45,944 nucleotides of DNA from Prevotellaceae bacterium UBA1746 (GTDB lineage: Bacteria; Bacteroidota; Bacteroidia; Bacteroidales; Bacteroidaceae): contig DCHS01000007.1 in the NCBI GenBank assembly GCA_002314875.1, positions 1 through 45,944 of the forward strand, given 5' to 3'. The notes below the pieces were generated by a model that was not told where the DNA came from, made no database searches, and saw nothing but the letters and a program-made list of their open reading frames with translations. Shown in pieces: positions 23,503-32,428 of the stretch. The position numbers were made by a program, and so were the translations under genes. Within the stretch, counting starts at the first letter, position 1; the number at the start of each line of letters is the position of its first letter.

Positions 23503-24750
23503 ATGCCAAGAGTTAAACCTTTCCGCGGCATTCGTCCGCCTCAAGAATTTGTAGAATATGTAGAAAGCCGTCCATACGACGTTCTGGAAAGTGATGAGGC
23601 TCGCGTTGAAGCAGGTGAGAACGAAATGTCTCTCTACCATATCATCAAGCCTGAAATCAATTTTCCTGAAGGCACAAGCGAATACGATGAACGCGTTTAC
23701 ACAAGCGGTGCAGAGCATTTCCGTAAGTTCCAGGAAAATGGCTGGCTCGTTAAAGATAACGAGGAAAACTACTACCTCTATGCCCAGGCAATGAAGCACA
23801 CAGACGGCCAGCTTCACTGGCAGTACGGTATTGTTCTTTGTGCTCATGTCGATGACTATATGAACGGCATTATCAAGAAGCACGAACTAACTCGCCGAGA
23901 CAAAGAGGACGATCGCATGCGCCATGTCCGTGAGACCAATGCTAACGTTGAACCCGTATTCCTCGCTTTCAAGCACAATGAGGCACTCCTCGCTCTTATC
24001 GACAAGGTAGCTGCCACTGAACCTGTTTACGACTTTGTTGCTCCTGTTGATGGTTTCAGCCACAAGTTCTGGGTCATCTCTGACAAGGCGGACAAGGCTA
24101 TCATCACCGAGGAATTTGCAAAGATGGATGCCCTTTATATCGCTGACGGTCACCATCGTTCTGCTGCTGCCGCTCGCGTAGGTGCAGAAAAGGCTGCAGG
24201 TCCTGATGCTGAAAGCAGCTTCTACATGGCTGTTTGTTTCCCCGCAGAACAACTTACTATCCTCGACTACAACCGTGTTGTAAAGGACTTGAACGGTATG
24301 AGCAAGGATGAATTCCTTACTCGCATTGCTGAGAATTTCTATATCGTTAATCAGGGTCCTCGCGAATATCACCCCGAGCATGCGCACCAGTTCTCTCTCT
24401 ACATTGAAGGTGAATGGTACAGCCTTGATGCAAAGCCCGGAACCTATGACCCAAACGATCCCATCGGTGTTCTTGACGTTGATATCAGCAGCCGTCTCAT
24501 TCTTCAGGAAATCCTCGAGATCGGCGACCTTCGTTCCAGCAAGCGTATCGATTTCGTTGGCGGTCTCCGCGGACTTGGCGAACTCAAGCGTCGCGTTGAT
24601 AGCGGTGAAATGGTAGCAGCTCTCGCACTCTACCCCGTAAGCATGGATCAGGTAATGAACATTGCTGATACCGGTAACATCATGCCCCCCAAGGCTACTT
24701 GGTTTGAGCCCAAGCTCCGCTCCGGCCTCGTCATTCACTCTCTCGACTAA
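23503..24750 (+). CDS. DUF1015 family protein with DGHHR motif
   Basis: A 415-residue cytoplasmic protein. It begins with the family signature VKPFRGIRPP, followed by VESRPYDVL, and at 215-219 carries DGHHR inside IADGHHRSAAAARVG. ParB/sulfiredoxin-fold proteins use a similar motif for nucleotide chemistry, and archaeal and staphylococcal free-serine kinases (SerK, SbnI) contain it. DUF1015 genes are often found near serC and serA in Bacteroidetes; here they are one gene apart. I infer that a role in serine or phosphoserine metabolism is possible; no activity is proven. Codon bias is strong. It has its own promoter and a strong shared terminator. Confidence 0.85.
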   Translation: MPRVKPFRGIRPPQEFVEYVESRPYDVLESDEARVEAGENEMSLYHIIKPEINFPEGTSEYDERVYTSGAEHFRKFQENGWLVKDNEENYYLYAQAMKHTDGQLHWQYGIVLCAHVDDYMNGIIKKHELTRRDKEDDRMRHVRETNANVEPVFLAFKHNEALLALIDKVAATEPVYDFVAPVDGFSHKFWVISDKADKAIITEEFAKMDALYIADGHHRSAAAARVGAEKAAGPDAESSFYMAVCFPAEQLTILDYNRVVKDLNGMSKDEFLTRIAENFYIVNQGPREYHPEHAHQFSLYIEGEWYSLDAKPGTYDPNDPIGVLDVDISSRLILQEILEIGDLRSSKRIDFVGGLRGLGELKRRVDSGEMVAALALYPVSMDQVMNIADTGNIMPPKATWFEPKLRSGLVIHSLD

Positions 24751-24787
24751 TCCTCATATGTTATTGAGTAAGTGATCAATACATAAA

Positions 24788-24830
24788 ACAATAACGGCTC
24801 CCTCTTATTTTACGAGGGAGCCGTTATTGT
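24788..24830. terminator. Bidirectional terminator between convergent genes
   Basis: A 17-bp perfect stem, 24788-24804 with 24814-24830, and a 9-nt loop, between the DUF1015 gene (+) and the large glycosidase (-). Confidence 0.9.
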
Positions 24831-24849
24831 ATATATAACTTTATGTTTC

Positions 24850-27800
24850 TTATTTCACTACTTTCTTGCCATTGATGATGTAAACACCATGAGCAGAAGT
24901 ATCTGTTACAGGACGGCCTTGCAGGTCAAAGGTCTGGTTGGGATGCAAAATGGAAGAAACCGTAGTGATACCATCGCTATCACCCTTGACACGAAGAACC
25001 ACATCAGTAATGCTACCGCCATTCGTAAGAATCAGATTTGAAGGGTCACTATTACCAGCTGGATCAATACAGTCCCAATCGACCTTGAAACGCATCATAT
25101 ATTCACCTGGTTCCTGAGGCGCCACGAAAGAAGGCAGACTGCCAACACCACAACTATTGCTCACCGAAGTTCCCTTCGAGTTTTTACCATTATAATAGGT
25201 GTAACTTACAAGTTCCTCATCATTGGCACTCTCAACATCAAACTGGCGATTACGGTCATAGTCCACATATACATAACTATGCATCCATGTACCATTCCAA
25301 TCCACAGCGGGCTGAATGGTAGCACCAGGTTCTACTTCAAAGATATCTTCAAGTAACTGATAAGGCTTATGGCTCGCATCAGCAGTTGCTGTTTGTTTCA
25401 CACCTTTGACCGTGATGCTGACCCCATTGAGGTATCGGTCCGAACGACTTGCAGCATCATCCTTATCAAATGACGTGAAATAATCAGGCTTTACATATTC
25501 ACTTACATTGATCGTTGCTGTTGCAACATGATTGCCATCAGCAGCCGTAGCCGTAATCATACAGGTTCCAACCCCCTTTGCAGTTACTACACCCGTTTTA
25601 GCATCAACAGTAGCAATGCTCTTATCGCTTGTTGCCCAAGTGATAGTCTTATTCCAGGCATTAGCCGGAGCAAGAGTTGCAACAGGGGTAAATATTGTCT
25701 TTTCGTCAATGTTATAAAACGTAGCATCGAGACTGATGCCTGTCACAGCAACAGGCTGTGCTGAACCTTCTGCACCACTGAAAACATACAGACTGGACGC
25801 TGGTAGTTTCAAAGAAAGTTTAGTATCAATATCAATAGGAGTGTTCTCGTCGAGACCGCTAAGAGCAGCCTGATTGCCAAAGGCCTTGCGAAGTTGGATT
25901 GTACCCTTTACATAAGCAGGGATCTCGAGAGCTTCACGAAGTGTCGTCGTAAATGTCTTCGTGGTGGTCGCGCCATTACGGAGAGCGAGGGTTGCCTTTT
26001 CGCCGTTCCAGCTTGCCCATCCATAGATATTAGCCTTTGAACCATCCCAGGGATTACCTCCTACCCAATGTGCATCGGGAAGCACATCGGCATTTTCCTG
26101 CTGCCACTGAATACACTCTGCGAGATCTCCCCACAGACGACCACCATTGATGTTGTTCATCAACGCATAATCGTTGTAAAGTTCAACCATACCGCTACCG
26201 CAAGCAAAGGCACAACGCATTTCACGAACCACAGCCTCATAGTCCATATTCTTGGAAACATCGCCATGACTGGAGAGAATAAATCCGTGCGTCATCAAAG
26301 TATTGATAGGACAAATAGGACTCGCAGTCACATAATTACGATAAACGAGTTCGTCGCGATAGGTAATCCAGTTTTCACGGTCAATGGAATTATTGCCTAC
26401 TGTTCCATAGTCCTTTTCCTGACGCCAGGTGGCATCGCTGAAGTGGTACCAGAAAGGACTCGCCCAGGTTCCCACGGTCGTATTGAAGAAGATATCAGGA
26501 CGGAGATCCTCGCGAACATAGCGTTCCAAACGGATGATACCTTCTGCATTTTCTTCTCCTGTCACGCCGTCAGCGGGACCTGTTGCAGAGAACTTATCAG
26601 AGATACCGTCAAACTTGAAGAAGCGGAAATCATAGCCTTGATCTACGGTGAGGTTCTTGGCGGCATCCTTAAAGACCTGGTAATAGTTCGCGTTAGAAAG
26701 TTCCATTTTCTGGCCCTGATTGGTCCAATACGCACGACGATAGTCACCGCTCTTGCCGTAACCGCCAACGGGACCCAACCACGCTCCGATACCCGTGTTC
26801 ATGTCCTTGGCTAAATCATCGACTTCGCGGAAACCGTTCGGGAAGTTGCAGTTGAAAGTCCATGTTCCGTAATTGTCCCAGCCATCATCCCAAACGAAGG
26901 CCTTGGGAGCAATGTGATATTTTTCATAGAAATCACTCTTCCAATGACTTACCACATCAGCACACTGCTCAATAGTCATGTTGCCTACATAGCCGGGAGC
27001 CGTAGCATTGTTGCGGTCAATGTTTAGTTCGTACCAGGAAATATAGCAAGGATAAGCACGCCAAGGCACAGCACGCTCACGTTCACTGTAAGCCAGGAAA
27101 GAACGACGCTGCTGTCCCTCAGCAACGAGACCTACAACAGCGGAAACCTTCCAATTGTCATTAGCCTGGAGTTTAGTATTTCGACTCCAAATGCCCGTAA
27201 CAGGAACAAGGCTCTCCTGAGAAACCTCGCCTTCCGGAGTCACGACGAGATTCGCAGTTATATTTCCGCTGGACGTAATAGTTTCCGTCTTGGTTTCTAC
27301 AAAATAACGGATTGTGAAAGTTCCTGCATAAGGTACTGAGAAAGAATAAAGGTTATCTTTCTTTTCATAACCAGAGAAACCATGATGATAATCGCCAGAA
27401 ACCTCATCGCCGTTTTCATTAACGATATCAACTCCAACGATATTCAAGCCGTGCGTTCCATCAGCATAAACGATTTCAACATTGAGAACACCCTTTTCGT
27501 TAAGTGTGATCTGTTTCTTCATCACACTTACATCAGGATAATAATAGCCGACCTCATTAACACGCTTGGGAACCTCATTTTCAGGAACTACCGTAAAAGA
27601 ATTCTGTGTCCATGAATCCTTAACGGTCTGAACGACTTCTCCTTCCGTAGCAACACTTCCACTACCAGCACTATTGATACCCATCGGAGTTTCAAGACCA
27701 GCAAAAATCTTATCGCTGATGACAATAGCACCGCGGGTATTGCCAACAACCCTGGGCGTACTGCCTGCCTCGCTGGCGTTGACCGTGTAGATCATCGGAG

Positions 27801-28335
27801 TAAGATTGTAGAACTGCACGGCTTTGTCGCTCGTCACCTCCATTTCCGTACGGATATAATGACTACCGTCACGGAGTACAGCGCGCCAGAGAATGGTCAC
27901 TGTCGCCGTATTGTATTTATAGGTGAAAGTGGCTTCAAGGGCCTGTCCCGGGAAACGTTCGCTACCCTTAACGGCATTTGTATCGCCTTCCAAAGTCTTT
28001 GCCTCGACCTTCTGAAGGGTCATTTCAGAAGCTTTGACCGTCTTCGTTCCTGTTGAGCCAAAGCGCACCTCAAAAAGTTCTGAACCTTTTTCGAGATTCA
28101 AAGCCTTACAACCACCGAAGAACAAGTGTCCGTTTTCTCGTACAAATGACGCAGAAAGAATATCATTGGCAAGTGTCCAGACATCGCTTTCTGCCTGCAT
28201 AACCGCTATTCCAGGTTGTGTTTCCTGAGGAAATATTACAGATTGAGCATGTGCAGAACTAATGCCACACGCCAAAAACAACGCTGACAATGAAGCTGTT
28301 GCAATCTTCTTACGTAAAGGAGTCATGAGTTTCAT
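24850..28335 (-). CDS. Large secreted multidomain glycoside hydrolase, GH36/GH27-like barrel
   Basis: A 1161-residue exported protein with a signal peptide ending near SSAHAQ (about residue 31). The N-terminal half has a beta-sandwich followed by a TIM barrel with VWDDGWDNYGTW, GAWLGPVGGYG and FFKFDG, in which Asp576 is the likely nucleophile by analogy to GH27/GH36. Relatives are often loosely annotated as enterotoxin or alpha-galactosidase. A bacterial Ig-like (Big_2) domain spans about 864-945, a GEVED-like domain about 990-1120, and the end (FDLQGRPV to GVYIINGKKVVK) is a sorting-type tail. I infer surface action on alpha-linked galactose or GalNAc glycans; the substrate is unproven. An alternative start is Met4. 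Confidence 0.82.
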   Translation of the reverse strand: MKLMTPLRKKIATASLSALFLACGISSAHAQSVIFPQETQPGIAVMQAESDVWTLANDILSASFVRENGHLFFGGCKALNLEKGSELFEVRFGSTGTKTVKASEMTLQKVEAKTLEGDTNAVKGSERFPGQALEATFTYKYNTATVTILWRAVLRDGSHYIRTEMEVTSDKAVQFYNLTPMIYTVNASEAGSTPRVVGNTRGAIVISDKIFAGLETPMGINSAGSGSVATEGEVVQTVKDSWTQNSFTVVPENEVPKRVNEVGYYYPDVSVMKKQITLNEKGVLNVEIVYADGTHGLNIVGVDIVNENGDEVSGDYHHGFSGYEKKDNLYSFSVPYAGTFTIRYFVETKTETITSSGNITANLVVTPEGEVSQESLVPVTGIWSRNTKLQANDNWKVSAVVGLVAEGQQRRSFLAYSERERAVPWRAYPCYISWYELNIDRNNATAPGYVGNMTIEQCADVVSHWKSDFYEKYHIAPKAFVWDDGWDNYGTWTFNCNFPNGFREVDDLAKDMNTGIGAWLGPVGGYGKSGDYRRAYWTNQGQKMELSNANYYQVFKDAAKNLTVDQGYDFRFFKFDGISDKFSATGPADGVTGEENAEGIIRLERYVREDLRPDIFFNTTVGTWASPFWYHFSDATWRQEKDYGTVGNNSIDRENWITYRDELVYRNYVTASPICPINTLMTHGFILSSHGDVSKNMDYEAVVREMRCAFACGSGMVELYNDYALMNNINGGRLWGDLAECIQWQQENADVLPDAHWVGGNPWDGSKANIYGWASWNGEKATLALRNGATTTKTFTTTLREALEIPAYVKGTIQLRKAFGNQAALSGLDENTPIDIDTKLSLKLPASSLYVFSGAEGSAQPVAVTGISLDATFYNIDEKTIFTPVATLAPANAWNKTITWATSDKSIATVDAKTGVVTAKGVGTCMITATAADGNHVATATINVSEYVKPDYFTSFDKDDAASRSDRYLNGVSITVKGVKQTATADASHKPYQLLEDIFEVEPGATIQPAVDWNGTWMHSYVYVDYDRNRQFDVESANDEELVSYTYYNGKNSKGTSVSNSCGVGSLPSFVAPQEPGEYMMRFKVDWDCIDPAGNSDPSNLILTNGGSITDVVLRVKGDSDGITTVSSILHPNQTFDLQGRPVTDTSAHGVYIINGKKVVK

Positions 28336-28360
28336 ATTATTTTACTTCTTATTTCGTGTG

Positions 28361-28368
28361 CAAAGTTA
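28361..28368 (-). promoter_or_regulatory. -7 element of the large glycosidase gene
   Basis: The minus strand reads TAACTTTG, 25 nt before the ATG at 28335. Upstream is a T-rich run but no exact TTTG at 20 nt. Confidence 0.6.
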
Positions 28369-28445
28369 CGAATAAGATTTGTGTCGAAAAAGCGGAATCT
28401 CTCTTTTTTCCTATCACAAAGCTAATGAAGAATTACACATCCTGA

Positions 28446-28712
28446 TTATACTCTAAATGTCGTGACCTCCTCATTCGTTGTATTTTTAAAGGCGGGAAGT
28501 TCATAATCAACAAGGCCAAGTTCATAAATATCGATACCCGTTTCCGAATAAAGGGAGTCGGATTCGATACCCAGCGTCAATGAGTCATATTGCGTGATAC
28601 GCTTGCCGGGAAAAAGCGTCTGCAACTTCTCAATTGCAGCCTCACGGCAATGATCCAAGAAGACAGGATCTTCGTCAAACATAAACTTGCGGAATACGAA
28701 TAAGTCATCCAT
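28446..28712 (-). CDS. Small hypothetical protein, 88 residues
   Basis: I do not recognise this protein. It starts MDDLFVFRKFMFDEDPVFL, has a helical middle (CREAAIEKLQTLFPGKRI) and an acidic end (ESDSLYSETGIDIYELGL, then EEVTTFRV), with no signal peptide or membrane segment. A longer in-frame ORF reaches 28940, but the consensus promoter TAATTTTG at 28762-28755 lies 42 nt before the ATG at 28712, so the short form is preferred. It stands alone between the large glycosidase and pgi. It is probably a real small cytoplasmic protein of a lineage-restricted family. Confidence 0.6.
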   Translation of the reverse strand: MDDLFVFRKFMFDEDPVFLDHCREAAIEKLQTLFPGKRITQYDSLTLGIESDSLYSETGIDIYELGLVDYELPAFKNTTNEEVTTFRV

Positions 28713-28754
28713 AGTTTCGAGAACAGATTGGTAAAAAAATAAGATTTCTTTCGG

Positions 28755-28785
28755 CAAAATTAAGTATAAATCACGAGTGAAGCAA
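28755..28785 (-). promoter_or_regulatory. Promoter of the small hypothetical gene
   Basis: Minus strand: TTG (28785-28783), 20 nt, TAATTTTG (28762-28755). Confidence 0.6.
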
Positions 28786-28868
28786 GCGTTATCTGGTAAA
28801 ATCGTATTGTGGACTTCATTTCTATGCCGTTGCCACCAGGAAAAATGTTTGTTTTTTGAAGGTTTTGC

Positions 28869-28899
28869 TTGCAAAAAGGAAAAAATAGTCATAACTTTG
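28869..28899 (+). promoter_or_regulatory. Promoter of pgi
   Basis: TTG at 28869-28871, a 20-nt spacer, then TAACTTTG at 28892-28899, 40 nt before the ATG. Confidence 0.7.
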
Positions 28900-28939
28900 C
28901 AGCCAAATAATAGAAAACTAAACAATAAAAATATATACA

Positions 28940-30265
28940 ATGATTCGTCTCGAACTCAACAAGGCAACTCAGTTCCTTTCTACTGAAGCCATCGAAAAAG
29001 TAAGTGCAAATGTTCATGCCGCTCAGCAGGCGCTCGAAGAGCGTACCTGTCTCGGTAACGACTTCCTCGGTTGGATGCACCTTCCTTCTGAAACCACCCC
29101 TGAATTCCTCGCTGAAATCAAGGCTTGTGCTCAGACTCTTCGCGAAAACTGCGACACTATCGTTGTTGCAGGTATCGGCGGCAGCTACCTCGGTGCCCGT
29201 GCAGTAATCGAAGCACTTAGTAACCAGTTTGAATGGCTTACCAACGACGGTAAGAACCCCATCATCCTTTTTGCTGGTAACAACATTGGCGAAGACTACC
29301 TCTATGAACTTTGCACCTATCTTAAGGGCCGTAACTTCGGTGTTATCAACATCTCTAAGTCTGGTACCACCACTGAAACTGCTCTCGCTTTCCGTCTTCT
29401 CAAGAAGCAGTGCGAGGAACAGCGTGGTAAGGAAATGGCTCGCAAGGTAATCGTTGCTGTTACTGATGCTAAGCGCGGTGCAGCTCGTACTACCGCTGAC
29501 AAGGAAGGCTACACCAGTTTCATCATCCCTGATAATGTTGGTGGTCGTTTCAGTGTCCTTACTCCCGTAGGTCTCCTGCCCATCGCTTGTGCAGGTTTTG
29601 ACATCGATGCTCTCGTTAAGGGTGCTCAGGATATGGAAGCTCAGAGTGCAAACGATGACAATATCGTTACTCAGTATGCTGTTGTTCGCAACGCCCTCTA
29701 TCAGGCAGGCAAGAAGATTGAAATCCTCGTAAACTTCCAGCCCAAACTCCACTATATGAATGAATGGTGGAAGCAACTCTACGGTGAAAGCGAAGGTAAG
29801 GATGGCAAGGGTATCTTCCCCGCTGCTGTTGACTTTACCACCGACCTTCACTCTATGGGTCAGTGGATTCAGGAAGGCGAACGTACTATCTTCGAAACTG
29901 TTATCAGCGTAGAAAACGCAAAGCACACTCTCCTCTTCCCCCACGACGACGAAAACCTCGATGGCCTCAACTTCCTCGAAGGAAAGCGTGTTGACGAGGT
30001 TAACAAGATGGCAGAACTCGGTACACAGTTGGCACACGTTGACGGTGGTGTTCCCAACATGCGTGTTGTAATGCCTGAACTCAACGAGTACTACCTCGGT
30101 CAGTTGATCTACTTCTTCGAGCGTGCTTGCGGTGTCAGCGGTCTTCTCCTTGATGTTAACCCCTTCAACCAGCCTGGTGTAGAAGCTTACAAGAAGAACA
30201 TGTTCGCACTCCTTGGCAAGCCAGGTTATGAGGCTGAGAGTGAAGCTATCAAGGCAAGACTCTAA
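28940..30265 (+). CDS. pgi: Glucose-6-phosphate isomerase
   Basis: A 441-residue enzyme interconverting glucose-6-phosphate and fructose-6-phosphate in glycolysis. SIS-fold motifs are VAGIGGSYLGARAVIEAL, INISKSGTTTE and IPDNVGGRFSVLTPVGLLP. The catalytic Glu region is MGQWIQEGERTIFE, and the C-terminal lysine region is NPFNQPGVEAYK. Length fits the short bacterial form. Codon use is extremely biased, which produces a long antisense ORF that is not a gene. It is followed after 21 nt by a HAD hydrolase gene. Confidence 0.97.
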   Translation: MIRLELNKATQFLSTEAIEKVSANVHAAQQALEERTCLGNDFLGWMHLPSETTPEFLAEIKACAQTLRENCDTIVVAGIGGSYLGARAVIEALSNQFEWLTNDGKNPIILFAGNNIGEDYLYELCTYLKGRNFGVINISKSGTTTETALAFRLLKKQCEEQRGKEMARKVIVAVTDAKRGAARTTADKEGYTSFIIPDNVGGRFSVLTPVGLLPIACAGFDIDALVKGAQDMEAQSANDDNIVTQYAVVRNALYQAGKKIEILVNFQPKLHYMNEWWKQLYGESEGKDGKGIFPAAVDFTTDLHSMGQWIQEGERTIFETVISVENAKHTLLFPHDDENLDGLNFLEGKRVDEVNKMAELGTQLAHVDGGVPNMRVVMPELNEYYLGQLIYFFERACGVSGLLLDVNPFNQPGVEAYKKNMFALLGKPGYEAESEAIKARL

Positions 30266-30286
30266 GCCTGCATTCACCAATAAAGA

Positions 30287-31051
30287 ATGAAAGAAGCGAT
30301 TTTAGCATATTGGGCCAAGCACCCCGATTTCGCTGAAGAAGCGCGCGCCGAGGGTGTTGATGTTGACGGAGGACATTTGCCTGTAAAAGGTATCATGTTC
30401 GATATGGACGGCGTTCTCTTTGACTCGATGCCCTATCATGCCATCTCATGGTCACGTGTCTGCAACGAATATGGTTTGGCCATGACAGAAGAAGAGGTCT
30501 TCCTTAACGAAGGCCGTACAGGGTTTTCCACCATTAACTGGCTCACCATGCGCCAATGGGGTCGCGAGACTACAGAGGAAGAAGTTGAACACATCTATCA
30601 ACTAAAGTGCAAGGCCTTCAATTCCTTCCCTCCTGCTCCTAAGATGCATGGTACAGAGGAACTGCTCACGCAAGTTAAAGCCTCTGGAAAAATCATCATG
30701 GTGGTAACAGGTAGTGGCCAGGCCAGTCTCTTAACGCGTCTGACGAGTAACTATCCCGGCTTCTTCAAAGAAGAACTAATCGTATCCTCCCGCGATGTGG
30801 TTCATGGTAAACCTAATCCAGAACCATATCTTATGGGATTGAAGAAGATGAATCTCCGTCCTTGGGAAGCCTTGGTTGTTGAGAATGCTCCTTTAGGTGT
30901 TCGCGCCGGAGTTGCAGCAGAGGTTTTCACCATTGCAGCAAATACGGGTCCTTTGAAGGATGAAGTACTCCTTAACGAGGGCGCAAATCTCCTTTTCCCC
31001 TCCATGGATGCCTTCGCCGATCAATGGCAGAAACTCCTTTTCAACTTCTAA
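30287..31051 (+). CDS. HAD-family sugar-phosphatase or mutase-like hydrolase
   Basis: A 254-residue haloacid-dehalogenase-like protein of the beta-phosphoglucomutase/phosphatase group. FDMDGVLFDS carries Asp39 and Asp41. TGSGQ is motif II, HGKPNPEPY supplies the lysine, and VVENAPLGVRAG is motif III with an EN pair in place of the usual ED. A helical cap lies between motifs I and II. There is an unusual extension of about 33 residues before motif I. Coupling to pgi suggests a phosphosugar substrate, for example removal or isomerisation of a stray sugar phosphate; this is an inference from position. Confidence 0.85.
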   Translation: MKEAILAYWAKHPDFAEEARAEGVDVDGGHLPVKGIMFDMDGVLFDSMPYHAISWSRVCNEYGLAMTEEEVFLNEGRTGFSTINWLTMRQWGRETTEEEVEHIYQLKCKAFNSFPPAPKMHGTEELLTQVKASGKIIMVVTGSGQASLLTRLTSNYPGFFKEELIVSSRDVVHGKPNPEPYLMGLKKMNLRPWEALVVENAPLGVRAGVAAEVFTIAANTGPLKDEVLLNEGANLLFPSMDAFADQWQKLLFNF

Positions 31052-31109
31052 GGGCGAGTCCATAGAACTACGAATTGATTTAAAGAATAATCCGACCGGA
31101 TGAACCTAT

Positions 31110-31139
31110 AAAAAGAGTCCACCTATGTGGGCTCTTTTT
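31110..31139 (+). terminator. Terminator of the pgi operon
   Basis: A stem of about 13 bp including one wobble (31110-31122 with 31127-31139), a CTAT loop and T-rich end. Confidence 0.85.
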
Positions 31140-31162
31140 GCTTTTATAATATATCAATCATC

Positions 31163-32344
31163 ATGCTATATGCTGTTGCATTAACTTTTCTTCCTGGCTT
31201 AACCCAGAACCAGGCACTTGAAATAATTAGAGAGACAGGAGACGCAGAAGCTGCACTCTTGCATCCACAAGAATCGCTCCAAAGCCTCAACGAACAAATG
31301 AAGCCATATCTCATTCATACAATTGAAAGAGGGCGAAAAGAGGCATTGGAGAAGGCTCAAATAGAAGTCAACTACTGTCAAAAGCATTCCATACAGATAT
31401 TAAGTATAACATCACCGGATTATCCAGAACGCCTAAGGCAGTGTCCTGACCCTCCAATCGTACTCTATTATCGCGGCAATGTTTCGCTAAATCCACAATA
31501 CTCACTTTCTACCGTTGGCACAAGAAAGATTACTGAGTACGGTAAGCGGATGTGCAGCAAGATTATGAAGGAATTAGCCAAGGAACTCCCAGATACACTG
31601 GTTGTCAGCGGCCTTGCCTATGGTGTGGACATCCATGCACAACGCGCGGCCTACCAGGAAGGAATGGCCACAATTGGCGTCGTCGCCCATGGTCTTGACC
31701 AAATCTATCCAGCGGCTCATCGCAATGATGCAGTAGCTTTCTGTAAACATGGTGGCATCATTACCGAATATGCCCACGGCACAGAACCGCTTCAAGGCAA
31801 TTTCCTTCGCAGGAACCGTATCATTGCAGGAATGACTGATGCAACCCTCGTTGTTGAAAGCGCCGAGCACGGAGGCTCGTTAGTAACCGCCCGCCTGGCG
31901 AATGAATACAATCGCCCCGTTTTTGCTTGTCCTGGGCGTGTCACAGACCCTTATAGCGTAGGATGCAATACGCTCATCAAAAAGCAAGAGGCTTACATCA
32001 CTACCTGCGCAGAAGACATCATACACGAAATCGGTTGGTGGGAACACACCAATACTTACAGATCAACGCCCCGACAACTCGAACTTTTTAGCAATACAAA
32101 CACCAAAGCCTACGCTTTCACAGATTCCCACAAAGGAAGCAGCCAAACGATAGAGGGAACACCTCAACTGCCCTCCGACCAACAACAAATTCTCGAAGCC
32201 CTAAGTCCTACTGACGGTCTTTCCGCTCAGCAACTCTCCGCTCAGACAGGGCTGACGACAGCAGTCCTCACCACTCTCCTCTTCCAAATGGAAATGGCTG
32301 GCCTTATCAAAACTCTCCCTGGAGGAGTTTATATCAACACTTAA
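31163..32344 (+). CDS. dprA: DNA-processing protein DprA
   Basis: A 393-residue protein that loads RecA on incoming single-stranded DNA during natural transformation. It has an N-terminal helix-hairpin-helix-type region. The Rossmann core shows STVGTRKITEYG, VVSGLAYGVDIHAQRAAY, VVAHGLDQIYPAAHR, FLRRNRIIAGMTDATLVVES and GSLVTARLANEYNRPVFA. A C-terminal winged-helix part, about 335-393, is also present. The ATG at 31163 is used because the earlier in-frame ATG at 31127 lies inside the preceding terminator. I see no promoter box; expression may come from readthrough. Confidence 0.93.
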   Translation: MLYAVALTFLPGLTQNQALEIIRETGDAEAALLHPQESLQSLNEQMKPYLIHTIERGRKEALEKAQIEVNYCQKHSIQILSITSPDYPERLRQCPDPPIVLYYRGNVSLNPQYSLSTVGTRKITEYGKRMCSKIMKELAKELPDTLVVSGLAYGVDIHAQRAAYQEGMATIGVVAHGLDQIYPAAHRNDAVAFCKHGGIITEYAHGTEPLQGNFLRRNRIIAGMTDATLVVESAEHGGSLVTARLANEYNRPVFACPGRVTDPYSVGCNTLIKKQEAYITTCAEDIIHEIGWWEHTNTYRSTPRQLELFSNTNTKAYAFTDSHKGSSQTIEGTPQLPSDQQQILEALSPTDGLSAQQLSAQTGLTTAVLTTLLFQMEMAGLIKTLPGGVYINT

Positions 32345-32375
32345 TAAGCATAGATGATACTTAATGGCCATAGAA

Positions 32376-32417
32376 AAACCAAAAGGAAGTGACATCGCTG
32401 CCACTTCCCTTTGGTTT
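32376..32417. terminator. Bidirectional terminator between dprA and the TonB-type gene
   Basis: AAACCAAAAGGAAGTG (32376-32391) pairs with CACTTCCCTTTGGTTT (32402-32417) apart from one mismatch, with a 10-nt loop. Confidence 0.8.
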
Positions 32418-32428
32418 CTTTAATAAAA

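Noticed and set aside
28713..28940. N-terminal extension of the small gene at 28446-28712
   Set aside because: The extension would start inside the pgi promoter region and read through the small gene's own promoter.
28889..30280. A 463-codon minus-strand frame across pgi
   Set aside because: Same codon-bias effect; pgi on the plus strand is certain.
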